Assembly (NCBI GenBank): GCA_973895155.1
Contig: OZ316897.1
Coordinates: 4,526,001-4,590,000 of the forward strand
Reading direction: 5' to 3'
DNA length: 64,000 nucleotides
Source: Marsupella aquatica
Lineage: Eukaryota; Marchantiophyta
Positions 49,196-60,225 of this stretch are shown here, in pieces (position 1 is the first letter of the stretch; each line of letters starts with the position of its first letter). The notes under the pieces were generated by a model that made no database searches, was not told the DNA's origin, and saw only the letters and a program-made list of their open reading frames with translations. Made by a program: the position numbers and the translations under genes.

Positions 49196-49200
49196 TCAAG
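49196..49200. repeat. Target site duplication of the copia element, left copy
   Basis: TCAAG directly precedes the left LTR (TGTTGAG..). The same five bases directly follow the right LTR at 55883-55887. Five bases is the usual copia duplication. Confidence 0.92.
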
Positions 49201-49549
49201 TGTTGAGCATAGACGACAATCGCAACGGCAAGCCCATGAACCATCCAACGCACAAGAGTTGACACAGAGAGAATGATACGTGGTTCACCTCCACATGAGG
49301 CTACGTCCACGGGAACACACATGAACTTTACTGCACTCTAGGCCGACTGGCCATACCAAGCATCCACAACACAAGCTCTCTTCATCTCTCAACTAGCTTT
49401 GTAACAATGAGCTAGAGTTCCCCCTCTCCAAGCAAACACCGCTTGGTTATAGAGTGTGCACAGCATGACTAACCTAACCAAGTCTGCGACTAAGGTTAGC
49501 CTTAACTACGGTATATTCGTAACTCTAGACCTAAGAGTAAATCCTAATA
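49201..49549 (-). repeat. Copia 3' LTR (left)
   Basis: It begins TGTTGAGCATAGACGACAAT and ends CCTAATA, where the partner LTR ends CCTAACA, so the terminal CA has mutated to TA. It has a 4-bp insertion relative to the right copy near 49275. Confidence 0.95.
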
Positions 49550-49560
49550 ATCTCCCCCTT
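49550..49560 (-). other. Copia polypurine tract
   Basis: Read on the minus strand, AAGGGGGAGAT directly abuts the 3' LTR, the expected plus-strand priming site. Confidence 0.85.
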
Positions 49561-49742
49561 GACTCTGGTCTAGGGGAGGGTACAAAGACTGCTACCAATA
49601 TGACTGCTCAGCGGGAAGTTCTGGAAAGAAAAACCAAACCGGTTTTTCCCTCTTTATACGAGAGTAGACCAGAACTAAGCTGTAGCCTATACAAGGAATG
49701 AGCAAGAGCATATCTCAGTATCTACACAAATGTTAAGTAACC

Positions 49743-52700
49743 CTACTTGTGAGGCAATTGCAAAACCTGCAACGCATCACGGTGTCTAGAAAAACTCTCC
49801 AAAAGAATCACTTTGGTAAAAGCGTCAGCCGGGTTGAGTTTACCGTCAATCTTGACTAGCTCAAACATATTATCAGACATAGCCTGCCTGATAAAATGGT
49901 ACCTGACGTCGATGTGCTTCACTCTGCTGTCCATCACCTGGTTCATAGCAAGGTGGAGTGCACTCTGACTATCACAATGGAGCTTCACATTCCCCCGTGG
50001 CAATCCCATTTTAGTGATAAGTCTATCCAACCAAATCGCTTCCTTTGCTGCTTCCCCTGCTGCAATATACTCCGCTTCTGTAGTAGACTGAGCAATACAC
50101 TTCTACAAAGTAGACCTCCAACTTATGCATCCATCTTCCAGTGTGAACACATAACCTGTTGTTGACCTCCTCCGATCCAAATCCTGTGCATAGTCAGCAT
50201 CTACATAGCCCATCAATGATCTAGTATTATCAGCATGTGCATCAAACAATAGACCATGATCCACGGTACCCTTCAAATACCAAATAATCCACTTCACTGC
50301 TTCCCAGTGTACCTTCCCTGGATTTGACATGTACCTGCTCACCTTGCCCATAGCCATGGCAAGATCAGGTCTAGTGCAAGTCATCAATACATGAGACTCC
50401 CCACTACCTTGTCATACGGAATCTTTGACATCAACCCCTTCTTTGTGTCATCTATAGGACAGAAAGCTGATGACAACTTGAAGTGTGGAGCCAACGGGGT
50501 ACTTACTGGCTTGCTATCCCCCATGTTGAACCTTGCAATTACCTTCCTCGCATAACTGCTCTACGTCAATCATAGCTTGCCAGCCTCCAAGTCCCTAGTG
50601 ATCTCCATACCCACAATCCTCTTAGCTGGCCCTAAGTCCTTCATCTTAAACTCTGCACTAAGCAGTGCCTTGAGCTTAACAATCTCAGACCTATCCTTGG
50701 CCGCAATAAGCATGTCATCCACATAAAGTACTAGAACAATGAACCCAAAAACAACATTCTTCACCGGTTTAAGATACACACATGGGTCAAACACACTCCT
50801 GTGAAAGCCTTGTGCACGGATCCAATCATCAAACCGCTTATTCCACTATCTTGATGACTGCTTCAACCCGTACAAGGATCTCAGCAATCTGCAAACCAGA
50901 TCCTCTTGCCCTTTCTTCACAAAACCTAGCGGCTGTCTCATGGAGATCACCTCTTCCAAGGTGCCATAGAGGAAAGTTGTGACAACATCCATCTGATCTA
51001 GCAGCAGACCAAGCATAACAACAAGCACACATAATAGCCGTATTGTTGAGTACTTAGCAACTGGTGAGAAGACCTCATTGTAATCCACACCTTTTTCCTG
51101 TGTGAATCCCTTGGCTACCAACCTAGCCTTGTAGACCTTCGATCCACATCCTGTGGACTGATCTTTCAGCTTGTATATCCACTTGCTGTCCCTCAGGCAG
51201 CTTGACAAGCTCCCAAGTTTTGTTGTCCTTCAGTGACTGCATTTCCGTTTGCATTGCTACAGCCCACTTCTGCTTCTCCTTTGAAGCACTTGCTTCTAAA
51301 GAAGGTTCCCCTTCTTCCAAAATCAATGTGTCACCCTCATCATCAGTAACAAAGTCCTCCTCTTGCAATTGAGATGAATCAACCCACTGTCCATACCTTG
51401 GTGGAGCGCGTACAGTGCGACTAGATGCTCTTCTAGCCGATGACTCTGGTTGATCTGCGTGTGCTGGTACAATTTGAAGCTCAGCAACATCCACTTGCTG
51501 CTCACCAGCATCAACAGACTCCTCTGGTTCCTTTGGTATAGGAATCAACTCCATAATTGGAGCAACTCCTTCTCTCCGGTCATGCACCTTATGACCAATC
51601 TCCCCCTCAATGAGATCCGGGATAGGAGATTTTTCTTTGTCAATATGGGAGACCTGAGTGTTCTCCCCCTCTTTCAATAATCTGGATTCATTGAAGGAAA
51701 CATCTCTACTGACAACGAGCTTGCAGGCAATAGGATCCCATAGCCTATAGGCTTTCACATCACTCTGGTACCCAAGAAAAACACATTTCTTGGAGGTAGG
51801 ATCCAACTTGGTCCTATTCTGCTTTGGTGTGAGAGCATATGCATCACTTCCAAAAACTACCAAGCCATGATAGTCTGCTTGTCGCTTATAGCGCATCTCA
51901 AATGACATTTTAAAATTGATAGCACTAGAAGGAGAAAGATTTACCAAATAAGTTGTGATATTGATAGCTTTTGCCCAAAATTCTTGTGGTAAACCTGATT
52001 GGCTCAACATACTCCGTGACCGCTCCAACAGTGTCCGATTGAGCCTCTCAGCGACACCATTCTGCTGCGGAGTATAAACTATGGTGAGATGGCGAGTCAT
52101 CCCCTATTCTGAATAGTACTCTTCAAATTCCACTGAAGTTTACTCCCCGCCGTTATCTTACCTCAGACTCTTCACCCTTGTATCCAAACACTTGACCGTG
52201 TTCCCAGTCTGATTCTCCACCTGGGCCTTCCACTTCTTAAAAATGGACAAGACATCAGACTTATGCATCATGAAATAAATCCACACAAATCTTGAGTAAT
52301 CATCAATAAAAAATACATAGTACAACTTTCTAGAGTGTAAGGGAGTTGGGGATGGATCCCATACGTCACTATGTATGTACTCAAGAACCGCTTTGGAATG
52401 ATGAGTTCCAACATCGAAAGCACGACGATGCTGCTTTCCAAGAATGCAATGCTCACAAAACTCTAATTTACAAGATTGCCAAACCCTTCTCACTCATGTG
52501 GCCTAGCCGTGAATGCCACAATCGAGTCATCTCCTCGTGAGACTTGGTTACATTGGCCTCTCCACATACAATATTGCCCTGTAACACATACAAATTCTTT
52601 TGTCTGCTCCCTTTCAAAATCACTGTCTCTCTCGACCTGACTTGAAGTTCACCATCAATAACGCTCCATTGATGACCATTTGAATCCAACACACCGAGTG

Positions 52701-52960
52701 AAATTAGATTCTTATGCATGCCAGCTACATACCTGACTCCGAACACTGTGCGCATAGCGCTATCAAACATTTGAATCTTCACAGACCCAATTCCTTCAAT
52801 TTGACAGGAGTGATCATTTCCCATCAGAATTGAACTGTTTTGAAATAGAGTAAGAACTGAAAAACTCACGAATGTAACAAATATGAAAAGAGCAAGCACA
52901 ATCAAGAATCCATACATCATCTGCTCTCCTAGATGACGTGCACAGGGCATATCCTTGGCT
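49743..52960 (-). pseudogene. Copia pol region (protease remnant, integrase, reverse transcriptase, RNase H), broken
   Basis: On the minus strand, from high to low coordinate: a region (about 52470-52830) with GVRYVAGMHKNLISLG and the GAG-pre-integrase motif LWHSRLGHMSEKGL; the integrase zinc motif CEHCILGKQ and catalytic-core HSDVWDPSP, FFIDDYSRFVWIYF (52158-52493); TPQQNGVAERLNRTLLER and the GKK-like VFLGYQ segment (51123-52100); reverse transcriptase with KARLVAKGFTQEKGVDY and FSPVAKYSTIR (50846-51208), and the catalytic LYVDDML (50570-50794); then RNase H with DADYAQDLDRRRSTTGY (50103-50387) and HIDVRYHFIR (49743-50030). Reading frame changes between these blocks and stops occur between them. 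The protease active site is not clearly readable. Confidence 0.93.
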
Positions 52961-54001
52961 TCATAATACATACTCATCATTGAGTAAATCAACATCTCCA
53001 TCAGCCCTAGCCACATTTGCCGATGAAGATTCAGCTGCCTTTTCCTTACAGTCTCGCTTGAAGTGTCCAACCTGGTTGCACTTCCAACATGTCACCTGCC
53101 TCCTCTGAGGGGATTTGCTCCTGGACTTAGATATGGATTTAGATCTAAACTGGGTTCTACGGTCCCCAGTTGGTCGCTGCATACTCCTCCCACGGTTAAC
53201 ATTGAGGGCAACACCAGATGAAGAAGGCTGTGACGTGATGTGCATCTTTTGCTAAAGATCATCACTAAGCAAAGAACTTACAACGTCATTGTATGAAATG
53301 GTATCCCTATCACGATGCAACAACACCCGTGATAGGGACTGGTAAGATGGAGACAATGAACTGAGAAGCTGCAGAGCCTTCATCTCATCATTCAAACTCT
53401 CCCCAAGGTTTTCCAAGTCAACGACCATGTCGTTGAAAGCATCCACATGGTCCTACAATTTTGTACCGGATTCCTTCATCCTGAAACTCATCAGTTTGTA
53501 GGAAGTATAGAGCTAGTTTGACAACTCCTTGCGGTGATACTTGCTCTGCAATTACGCAAACAAGGATATGCAATCCTTATGTGCACCCAACTGCTTGATG
53601 ATGGGAGGCATGAGATAGAGTGTAACACACCACACTCCCTGCTCCTGGATGCGGTCCCATTGTTTCTCATCAACATCGTCTTCACGAGGGCTCAGCAGTT
53701 GGCCCATCCCCGACGCATAGAGCACTCCCTTCATCTGCTTCTCCCACAGCAAGTAGTCAGAGCGCCCATCATACTTTGTCACTTCATACTTGGGGCCCCC
53801 AAGCTTGAACATCCCCATCTTCTTCTTTTGCACTACCGTGAGCTCCGGTAGTAGAACAACTTCCTCCACCACACGCCGCATCGGTGATGGTACCGGTATC
53901 ACGTGCTTTTCCTCCTGCTCCTCTCTCTCCACCTCAAACCGTCGCAGTGATCCTCGTGCTTCAAGTTCCACGTCTTTGAAAATCTCCTCCGAATCACTCA
54001 T
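52961..54001 (-). pseudogene. Copia gag region, broken by three in-frame stops
   Basis: It starts with ATG at 54001 (MSDSEEIFKD). The frame continues through a UBN2/gag-like domain (YDGRSDYLLWEKQMKGVL, then LLSSLSPSYQSLSRVLLHR) to a CCHC zinc knuckle CWKCNQVGHFKRDC at about 53040-53085. Stops interrupt the same frame at 53552-53554, near 53460, and at 53252-53254. The frame closes at 52961-52963. Confidence 0.9.
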
Positions 54002-55523
54002 AAGAGAAAATCACGAAAAAATGTCGTTTTTCACAACTTCTCAAAAAACTCAAAACTAAACACTGCCGCGTAGCCCACAAAGCTAGGAGTCCAACATTGA
54101 AAACCAAAATTGAAATTGAAGTTCGATGGAAAAGTTATTCAAATTTTGGTTGAGGTGGATAAAACCTTGGGAAACTTCCCCGTTTTTACCACCTCAGGGA
54201 ATAACCAAAATGCCAAGTACAACCCATCTTCAAAATCGCAATTTGATTGGTGCGTCGCGTTGCTAACTTCAATGGCTACAACCTCACCGAAAAAGAACCA
54301 AAAAAATTACCATTCGGTGCACGGAATCTTTGTTGGACGGCCAAAAAACAGCTCTCTGTTTTTTGGGAATATTCCCACACAGTTTGAAGGTCTCACAGGG
54401 GGCCGTTCCCCCTGTCTAAGCGGTTAAAACGGAGGGTCATAGGGCCCGGGATGCGGCACAACCAATGAGGAGGAGGACAGAAAAAAATTCCAAAAATGCA
54501 CTTTAGAGGGGCCTTAAAGCCCCTGGAAAACGCGCACGTATTCGCGGCCATGCTCGCGTATTTGCGACCAGAATCGCGTATAATGTGCAAAAAAAACGTG
54601 AAAAAATGGGTTTAAAGGGGTCAAAATGCGCGTATTTTTGCGTATTTGGGCCATACAAGGGCGTTTTGGGCTGTATTTTCACCAGAAAGAGCACATTTTG
54701 GTGCTGAAAGGGGTATGGGAGGCCGGGGCGCACGCCGAGGCATATGGCGAAGTAGGTTTGTTGGGATTTGAAGGTATACAAGCCGTATGGAGGCATAAAA
54801 ATGCCCTAAACTAACCTTAAAATGTGTCAAAAATGACACAAAGGCCGTGTTACAAACCTCAGCTGCCTCCGCTTTGGTTTCCAAAGAAAAGTGATGACCG
54901 CCGACATGAAAATGTTGCCAAATTGCACCGGCACATCTGCAGCTCCACCAGAGAAGAGAAAACCTCCGCCGTGTCTTACTCTCTCCGTGTCAAGGGCCAA
55001 TCCTAGACTCAAAACGATCGCCTCACCAGGATCTCTCCGTTGAGCCTCAGCACTTCGCGTTTCTTCCTCCGAGTCAAGCGTCACAACGAGTAATCCGGTT
55101 CAGGGAAAAACAAGCATCATAGCTTGTTAAAAAACCAGAACTCAACTTTCACTCGTCACGACGCACTCACTCTACAAACGCCAGCAAACCAGGTACCAAA
55201 ACGACCAGCTCTATTCAACCTTCAACTTGAGCTATAACATGCGATGTCTCCCGCACCGCACAGCTCACACCGTTGAAAACACGAGCTCTGGTCTCTCCCC
55301 CGAAAAACCATCGAACACAAATAAATCCAGAACGACGCAAACTCCAGGTCCTCCGCACCACAGATACCAACCAGTGAGTTCTATACACCGATAGAAAGCC
55401 CTCTCACTAATCTATCCGCTCAGTCACACACATTCAAGTTTCATGTGATGAAACTCCAAATGCAACACCGACACTGAACGTTGGAAAACTGTCACAAAAA
55501 AAACCTCGTCACCTCCCAGGCAT
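54002..55523 (-). other. Copia untranslated leader, unusually long
   Basis: About 1.5 kb lies between the primer-binding site and the gag ATG. It holds only short open frames, for example 54621-54884 minus, with no recognised domain. A TATTTGCG/CGCGTATT-rich stretch lies at about 54530-54660. It may contain extra or captured sequence. Confidence 0.6.
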
Positions 55524-55535
55524 GCTCTGATACCA
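55524..55535 (-). other. Copia primer-binding site
   Basis: Read on the minus strand, TGGTATCAGAGC lies two bases from the 5' LTR and is the classic complement of the initiator methionine tRNA 3' end. Confidence 0.95.
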
Positions 55536-55537
55536 AT

Positions 55538-55882
55538 TGTTGAGCATAGACGACAATTGCAACGGCAAGCCCATGAACCATCCAACGCACAAGAGTTGAC
55601 ACAGAGAGATACGTGATTCACCTCCATATGAGGCTACGTCCACGGGAACACACATGAGCTTTATTGCACTCTAGGCCGACCGGCCATACCAAGCATCCAC
55701 AGCACAAACTCTCTCTATCTCTCAACTAGCTCCGTAACAATGAGCCTGAGTTCCCCCTCTCCAAGCAAACACCGCTTGGTTATAGAGTGTGCACAACATG
55801 ACTAACCTAACCAAGTCTGTGACTAAGGTTAGCCTTAACTACGGTACATTCGTAACTCTAGACCTAATAGTAAATCCTAACA
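55538..55882 (-). repeat. Copia 5' LTR (right)
   Basis: It begins TGTTGAGCATAG and ends CCTAACA in plus-strand orientation, followed by TCAAG. TG..CA ends are intact. Confidence 0.95.
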
Positions 55883-55887
55883 TCAAG
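55883..55887. repeat. Target site duplication of the copia element, right copy
   Basis: TCAAG matches 49196-49200. Coding sequence of the recombinase gene resumes in frame at 55888. Confidence 0.92.
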
Positions 55888-57851
55888 GAGCTACAGAATG
55901 AGCAACCGTCTGAGCTTGAAGATATCAATTTACGCAGTGTTTTGGACAAAACTGCTAGAGAAGCTATGTCTGTTGAAGTTCTCTCTACTCTTTCCTGTGC
56001 AAGGCCTGTTAAGCAGTTGCAAGTAAGTATGCTAGGGTTACGGGCGCTTTCTGACCCTGCACTAGTTGAGGCAAGTAGAGGGGAGGAGAAGTTGGCCTCG
56101 CATAGCAACGATCGATGGGCATTAAGATGTGTTGACAACCTAAGATTGGGTCTAGGCTGGGACATGACGATTCCTCTCGAGAATCTCCCTTTTCAGCAGC
56201 TTGACGAGCTGCTTAGCAATCTGTTTATGAGAGTTGTGAAGGTGGACGGTACTCCATATCCTTCAGCCACTCTTATGAATATGATGAATGGTTTTAACCA
56301 AATCTTGAGGCATGCAAGCGACATTCGATCACTGAGAGGTGAGGTAAACTTCTTGGAGAAAGATTTTAACATTATCGCTCATCCAGCTTTTGCTAGAACT
56401 TGCATGGTACTCAATGTTGCCATCAAGAAGAGTGCCAAGGATGGAGTAAACAAAAAGAGGAAGAAGGTATGTATCTTGTTCTTATTTTCTGTCAAAGTTG
56501 ATGTGCATTTGCTGTTTGTTCACATTTGACTGTGTTTTGAAACTTGCAGGTTGAAGTCTTGATAGAGGAGTGGAGAAGGCTATCTTAGCAGACATTGATC
56601 ATCAGATGACCTACAGCCATGGATGTCAGAAGCGATTGGCATTCTTTTGTCTTGTCAGGCTGGGTCTTCGAGGAGGAGGGAAGATGTACAACTTGCACCG
56701 TAATGACTTGACCACTTGCCTAGACAAAGCAAGAAGAGAATATGTGATGTAAATACGTCATATTTGTTCGATTCAATAAATATATCAAGTTTCTTGCTGT
56801 ATTGCTTGACTGACCAAGTTTTATGTGGTCTCTATGGGGCAGGTTTGAAGAGAGGCAGAGCAATTAAGAACAATTCGTACACACTCCAGAGATACCAGGA
56901 GGAGCAATTTAAATGTTTTTCACAGTTATGACCAGGACTTTCTCATGATAGTGAAGCAATACAAGCGGCATTTGCCTTCTCAAGAAGAAACAGACAAACC
57001 TGATTTGTTTATGCAGGCCATCACAAAACCAGCCGGGATTAACTGGTACAACAAGTCTCACAAGATGGGGGAGAGAAACTGTTGGTAAGTGGTTGAAAAA
57101 CATGGCTTTGTTAATTGGATTGCCACCTGAATTGTTCACCAATCATAGCGGGAGAGCTACTCTTATCACCCAAATGAGTGCTTGAGGAGTTCCTGATGTT
57201 GTAGGTATGCTAATCAGCGGACACCATTCAACTGGGGGCTACTTGAGGTATGATCGTACTCAGAGACTTAAAATGGAAGCTGCCACTTTAGTGTCTGCTC
57301 ATCCTGAACTGAGCTATGAGAAAGCCTTAACACATGTTTCTAAACAATTTGTCCAAGAGGAGCTGGTTGGCTTGTGCTCTGGTTTGAAGCCTCTTGTCAG
57401 CAGGGTGGGCGAGAATATGCAATTGACCATCACCAATCACTTGCCGGTAGGTAAACAGATCTCCTTCCTATAATTTGTAATCAGTTGCTCCTCATTTGGT
57501 TTACAGTGTATGTTTTTTACTTCATTTCTGGTTTGAAATGACAGGTATGGGATGAAGGACGTGGGAAGGAGAACAATGGTATGCTGTTGGAGTCCACTGA
57601 AGCTTTGACCAATGTGTCCGACTGTTCAAACAACAAGAGATGAAGATGGGAGTCTACTGACAATTTTGATTGGGAGAATGAGATTATGACCAAGAATCCA
57701 GAGCTGTTTCAGAAAATGTCAAAGTTGCCGAAGTCTCGTTTGACTATAGGAACTAATCTGATAGGGAATTCGTTCCATAATTGTAGTGTGACAATAAAGG
57801 TTGTTCAGCCCAATACCGAGGATGACAAAGAGAATAGTTAGCTCCAGAGTA

Positions 57852-57868
57852 ATTCTTTTTGAGATATT
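57852..57868. repeat. LINE target site duplication, left copy
   Basis: ATTCTTTTTGAGATATT is identical over 17 bases to 59450-59466 and flanks the LINE fragment exactly. It lies 11 bases after the recombinase stop codon. Confidence 0.92.
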
Positions 57869-59449
57869 TTTATCTGGAACATTTTTTGGTCCTTTTCAAG
57901 TAAAACCCACGAAACCCACGGGAAGGAGGCCAAAGCAGCCAAAACAACATCCAAAATGCCAAGCAACCACGGTCGAGGCCCCATGGGACAGAGCCGGCAA
58001 GGAGCACAAAGCACATGAGTGCTTGTAGGAGTGACAAAGCCTAAGGTAGAACTGTCTAACATCTAAAGGCCTTGTAAGTCACCAGACCACAAACCGATCC
58101 ATAGTGGATGGCCACTACAGCCCTAAGAGTTGCTATCAAGAAAGTGGACAGGCAAAATAGAAAAACGTCAGTTGAATGAACTAGTCTAGAGAGCCAGAGC
58201 TCACTTCTAAGCCTAAAAGAGCCACTGCCTTCCCCTAGTAAGAGCCTAGTGAGAAAAAAGTGCTTCACCATGTCGCGAAGGCATCCTTCCTTCCGAGCCA
58301 CCTCCTTCTCTCACTGAGCAATGCTTCCTTGGCCTGGAGGAGCCTCGCATGCTTGCAACAGGGGCCATAAGTTTCACACAACCCATGAATGTTGTCCGCC
58401 ATTTCAGAGAGGACTAGATTAAAATTGAAGGAGCGTCTTATTAGGGGATTGAAAAATTGTTCATTTCTGGCATTCCACAAAGTCCACAAGACCTGATATA
58501 CCATGAAGGCCACGATTGTGTGCGTAAAGCGGGGGCCTTTGAAAGAACCAAGCAGTTGCATAATATCCGCAAGAGGCTAGAGAATGATACCAGGAAAAGA
58601 CTGAGATGCCAAACTCCAGCATTTACGTGCAAATTGACATTTAAAGAAGAGGTGAGGGATGGATTCTAGTTCCGTAGAGCAGATTTGGCACATACCATTG
58701 CTCTTCCCGATTCTAAGAGCCCGCGTGCCTGTGAAAAGTCCTTGTGCAAGTATCCTCCATACAAAGGTGCGGGATTTCAGAGGTAAGTCCGAAGTCCATA
58801 GTGACAGCCATATGTTATTCCATTCCGGCTCCGTGAGAGCAGTATGCCAAATCCCGTTTAGCCGTCTGTAGTCTGTTCCTTTGGGTGTGAGCAACTGGTA
58901 CATGCGTGCATTAGGTAGTGTAAAGCGCCTCAATGATTCGGGTTTGTCCGACCACCGCCTTTGCCCTGCAAAAGTGTGCCCAGACCGCATTTGATCTGTA
59001 AAATAGGTGATTTTGCTTAAGAAGCCCAAGCTCAATTCTTTAGTCCTATCATCCAAGCCTTGCACTCTGGCTAATTTGCTGGAATAAAAAGCGAAGTTGC
59101 TTGGAGAAGGCTCTTTAAGATCTGCTACATCCCGGATCCCGATCCTGCCACAAGTCCTGTTGATGGCACAAATTGTGTCTTCCCCAAGATCTTGCAGGCC
59201 CTCCATGCATCGGATCACATCCTCCACCCACCATTGTTTTGCCACTGCAGTGTCCCTAGGAGAAAAAATGAGATGTGTACGTAACGTCTCCCAGGAGTGC
59301 CAAAGACTTCCAGTGTAGCTCATTCCACTGAAAGCCCGAGGGGTAGCAGAGTAAGAGTCGATCCGTAAAGGAATAATTGTTCCGCCTGATTGTTTTGGCA
59401 TTACGCCATTTAGCTAGACATAGGTTTGCTGCAAACAACCGGGCCCAGT
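57869..59449 (-). mobile_element. 5'-truncated LINE (non-LTR retrotransposon) insertion
   Basis: The insertion is 1581 bp, flanked by a perfect 17-bp target duplication. It lies on the minus strand, with the 3' end at 57869 (a short A-rich end, GATAAA, read on the minus strand) and an abrupt 5' truncation at 59449. Truncation at the 5' end with a long target duplication is typical of target-primed reverse transcription. Its coding content is the end of ORF2 only. Confidence 0.93.
58265..59446 (-). pseudogene. LINE ORF2 C-terminal fragment (zf-RVT domain)
   Basis: The minus-strand frame begins at the truncation point (LFAANLCLAKWRNAK, about 59392-59440). It shifts frame near 59400 and runs on to 58580. 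It contains NNIWLSLWTSDLPLKSRTFVW, CQICSTELESIPHLFFKC and ARKCWS, the zinc-binding domain that ends plant L1-type reverse transcriptases (PF13966-like). After an in-frame stop at 58577-58579 the same frame continues with VYQVLWTLWNARNEQFF, the usual post-domain tail, to 58265. Reverse transcriptase catalytic motifs are absent because of the truncation. Confidence 0.9.
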
Positions 59450-59466
59450 ATTCTTTTTGAGATATT
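59450..59466. repeat. LINE target site duplication, right copy
   Basis: ATTCTTTTTGAGATATT is identical to 57852-57868. Confidence 0.92.
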
Positions 59467-59934
59467 GATGCTCTACTAAGACATGATTGTCCAGTAACAA
59501 TGTACTAGCTCTCGGGTTGATCAGTTTTTGGATCCCTTTTGAATAAATGGAAATATTTCACAGATCTGTGTCTTTTGTATCGAAACTGTGTATCCATGTT
59601 GCATTAAGCGTGTTCCAACAAATAGTTATTACAAGAAATTGCCCTCCCAAGTTTTGTCAAGAACACTCAGAAATTTGCTCTGATGAAAGAACCATTTCAA
59701 TCCAGCCATTCATATATTTTTGTCACTGAAAAGATACTTGTGACATCCAGTCAGTGCGAAACATCCACACAAAAAGACTTTCTTGAGTTTTCCATCCAAC
59801 CATTACGGGAATCCAGAGGCGCATTATGTATTTCCATCCAACCATTATGAGATTCGGTAAGCACATTATGTTTTTCCGTTGTGTCAGGAGGTGAGATTAT
59901 GGTAATTGGGACCATGGACGGAAAACTTCACCCA
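59467..59934. other. Downstream DNA of the recombinase gene, nothing recognised
   Basis: AT-rich. A short imperfect repeat, CCATCCAACCATTA.G followed by GCACATTATGT/GCGCATTATGT, occurs twice at about 59790-59875. If a Crypton element end is present, it should be here, but I cannot identify it. Confidence 0.4.
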
Positions 59935-60225
59935 ACGGTAACCTGATCACTAACCTGGATTTATGGCCAAATAAAGAGATCCCAGGTTCAATCCTCCCTC
60001 CACACACAAGGGGTGTAAAGGGATGTGTGTGTGTGAGTATGTCTTATCCCCTTAGCCTCTGGATGACCTTTTTGGGGTTCTGGTTTAGTCTTCTCTTCCT
60101 CCTGTTCTAGGTCCCTGTCCCCATCTTTGGGTATTGTTCACTTGTGGCTACCCTAGCATGTTCCATAACAAGATATCTATCTTTGGATGGGCCTACTTTA
60201 GTTTTTAAAGGCAAAAAGAAGAAGA
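59935..60225 (+). repeat. SINE-like tRNA-derived repeat, copy B
   Basis: B-box-like AGGTTCAATCCTCC lies near 59985. It is followed by (GT)n, TTTTTGGGGTTCTGGT, a C/T-rich block, GTGGCTACCCTAGCATG, and TATCTATCTTTGGATGGGCC ending TTTTAAAGGCAAAAAG. The order of blocks equals copy A at 80-350 and its tail fragment at 634-690. Confidence 0.6.

Larger units (their letters stand above)
49201..55882 (-). mobile_element. Ty1/copia LTR retrotransposon, full-length but defective
   Basis: The element is 6.7 kb with two about 345-bp LTRs (49201-49549 and 55538-55882) and the 5-bp duplication TCAAG. It lies on the minus strand, so its 5' LTR is the right one. The primer-binding site is complementary to initiator Met-tRNA (55524-55535) and the polypurine tract lies at 49550-49560. 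The order gag, protease region, integrase, reverse transcriptase, RNase H is that of copia. In-frame stops and at least four frame changes make it non-autonomous. LTRs differ at roughly 19 of 345 positions by hand count, about 5 percent, so the insertion is not recent. It sits inside the first coding exon of the recombinase gene. Confidence 0.97.
49039..57841 (+). pseudogene. Crypton/KCTD1-type (DUF3504-like) tyrosine recombinase gene, interrupted and decayed
   Basis: Pieces are 49039-49200 plus 55888-56466 (one exon split by the copia element; the phase is kept across the TCAAG target duplication), 56550-56748, 56843 to about 57446, and 57545-57841. An N-terminal core-binding-like part has PFQQLDELLSNLFMRV, KVDGTPYPSATL and FARTCMVLNVAIKK. 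Catalytic-type motifs follow: LGLRGGG with Arg at 56669-56671; EYVM/FEERQS; WYNKSHKMGE; NHSGRAT (H-x-x-R at 57144-57155); GHHS (57219-57230); and Tyr at 57249-57251, in the spacing of the Crypton G-H..Y-x-R block. The tail has IGNSFHNCSVTIKVV, like the end of KCTD1/ZMYM-type proteins. Defects besides the insertions are a frameshift near 56565, frameshifts near 56865, 56920 and 57080, and stops at 57183-57185 and 57641-57643. Tyrosine recombinases of this type move Crypton elements or survive as domesticated genes. Which applies here is unknown. Confidence 0.8.
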
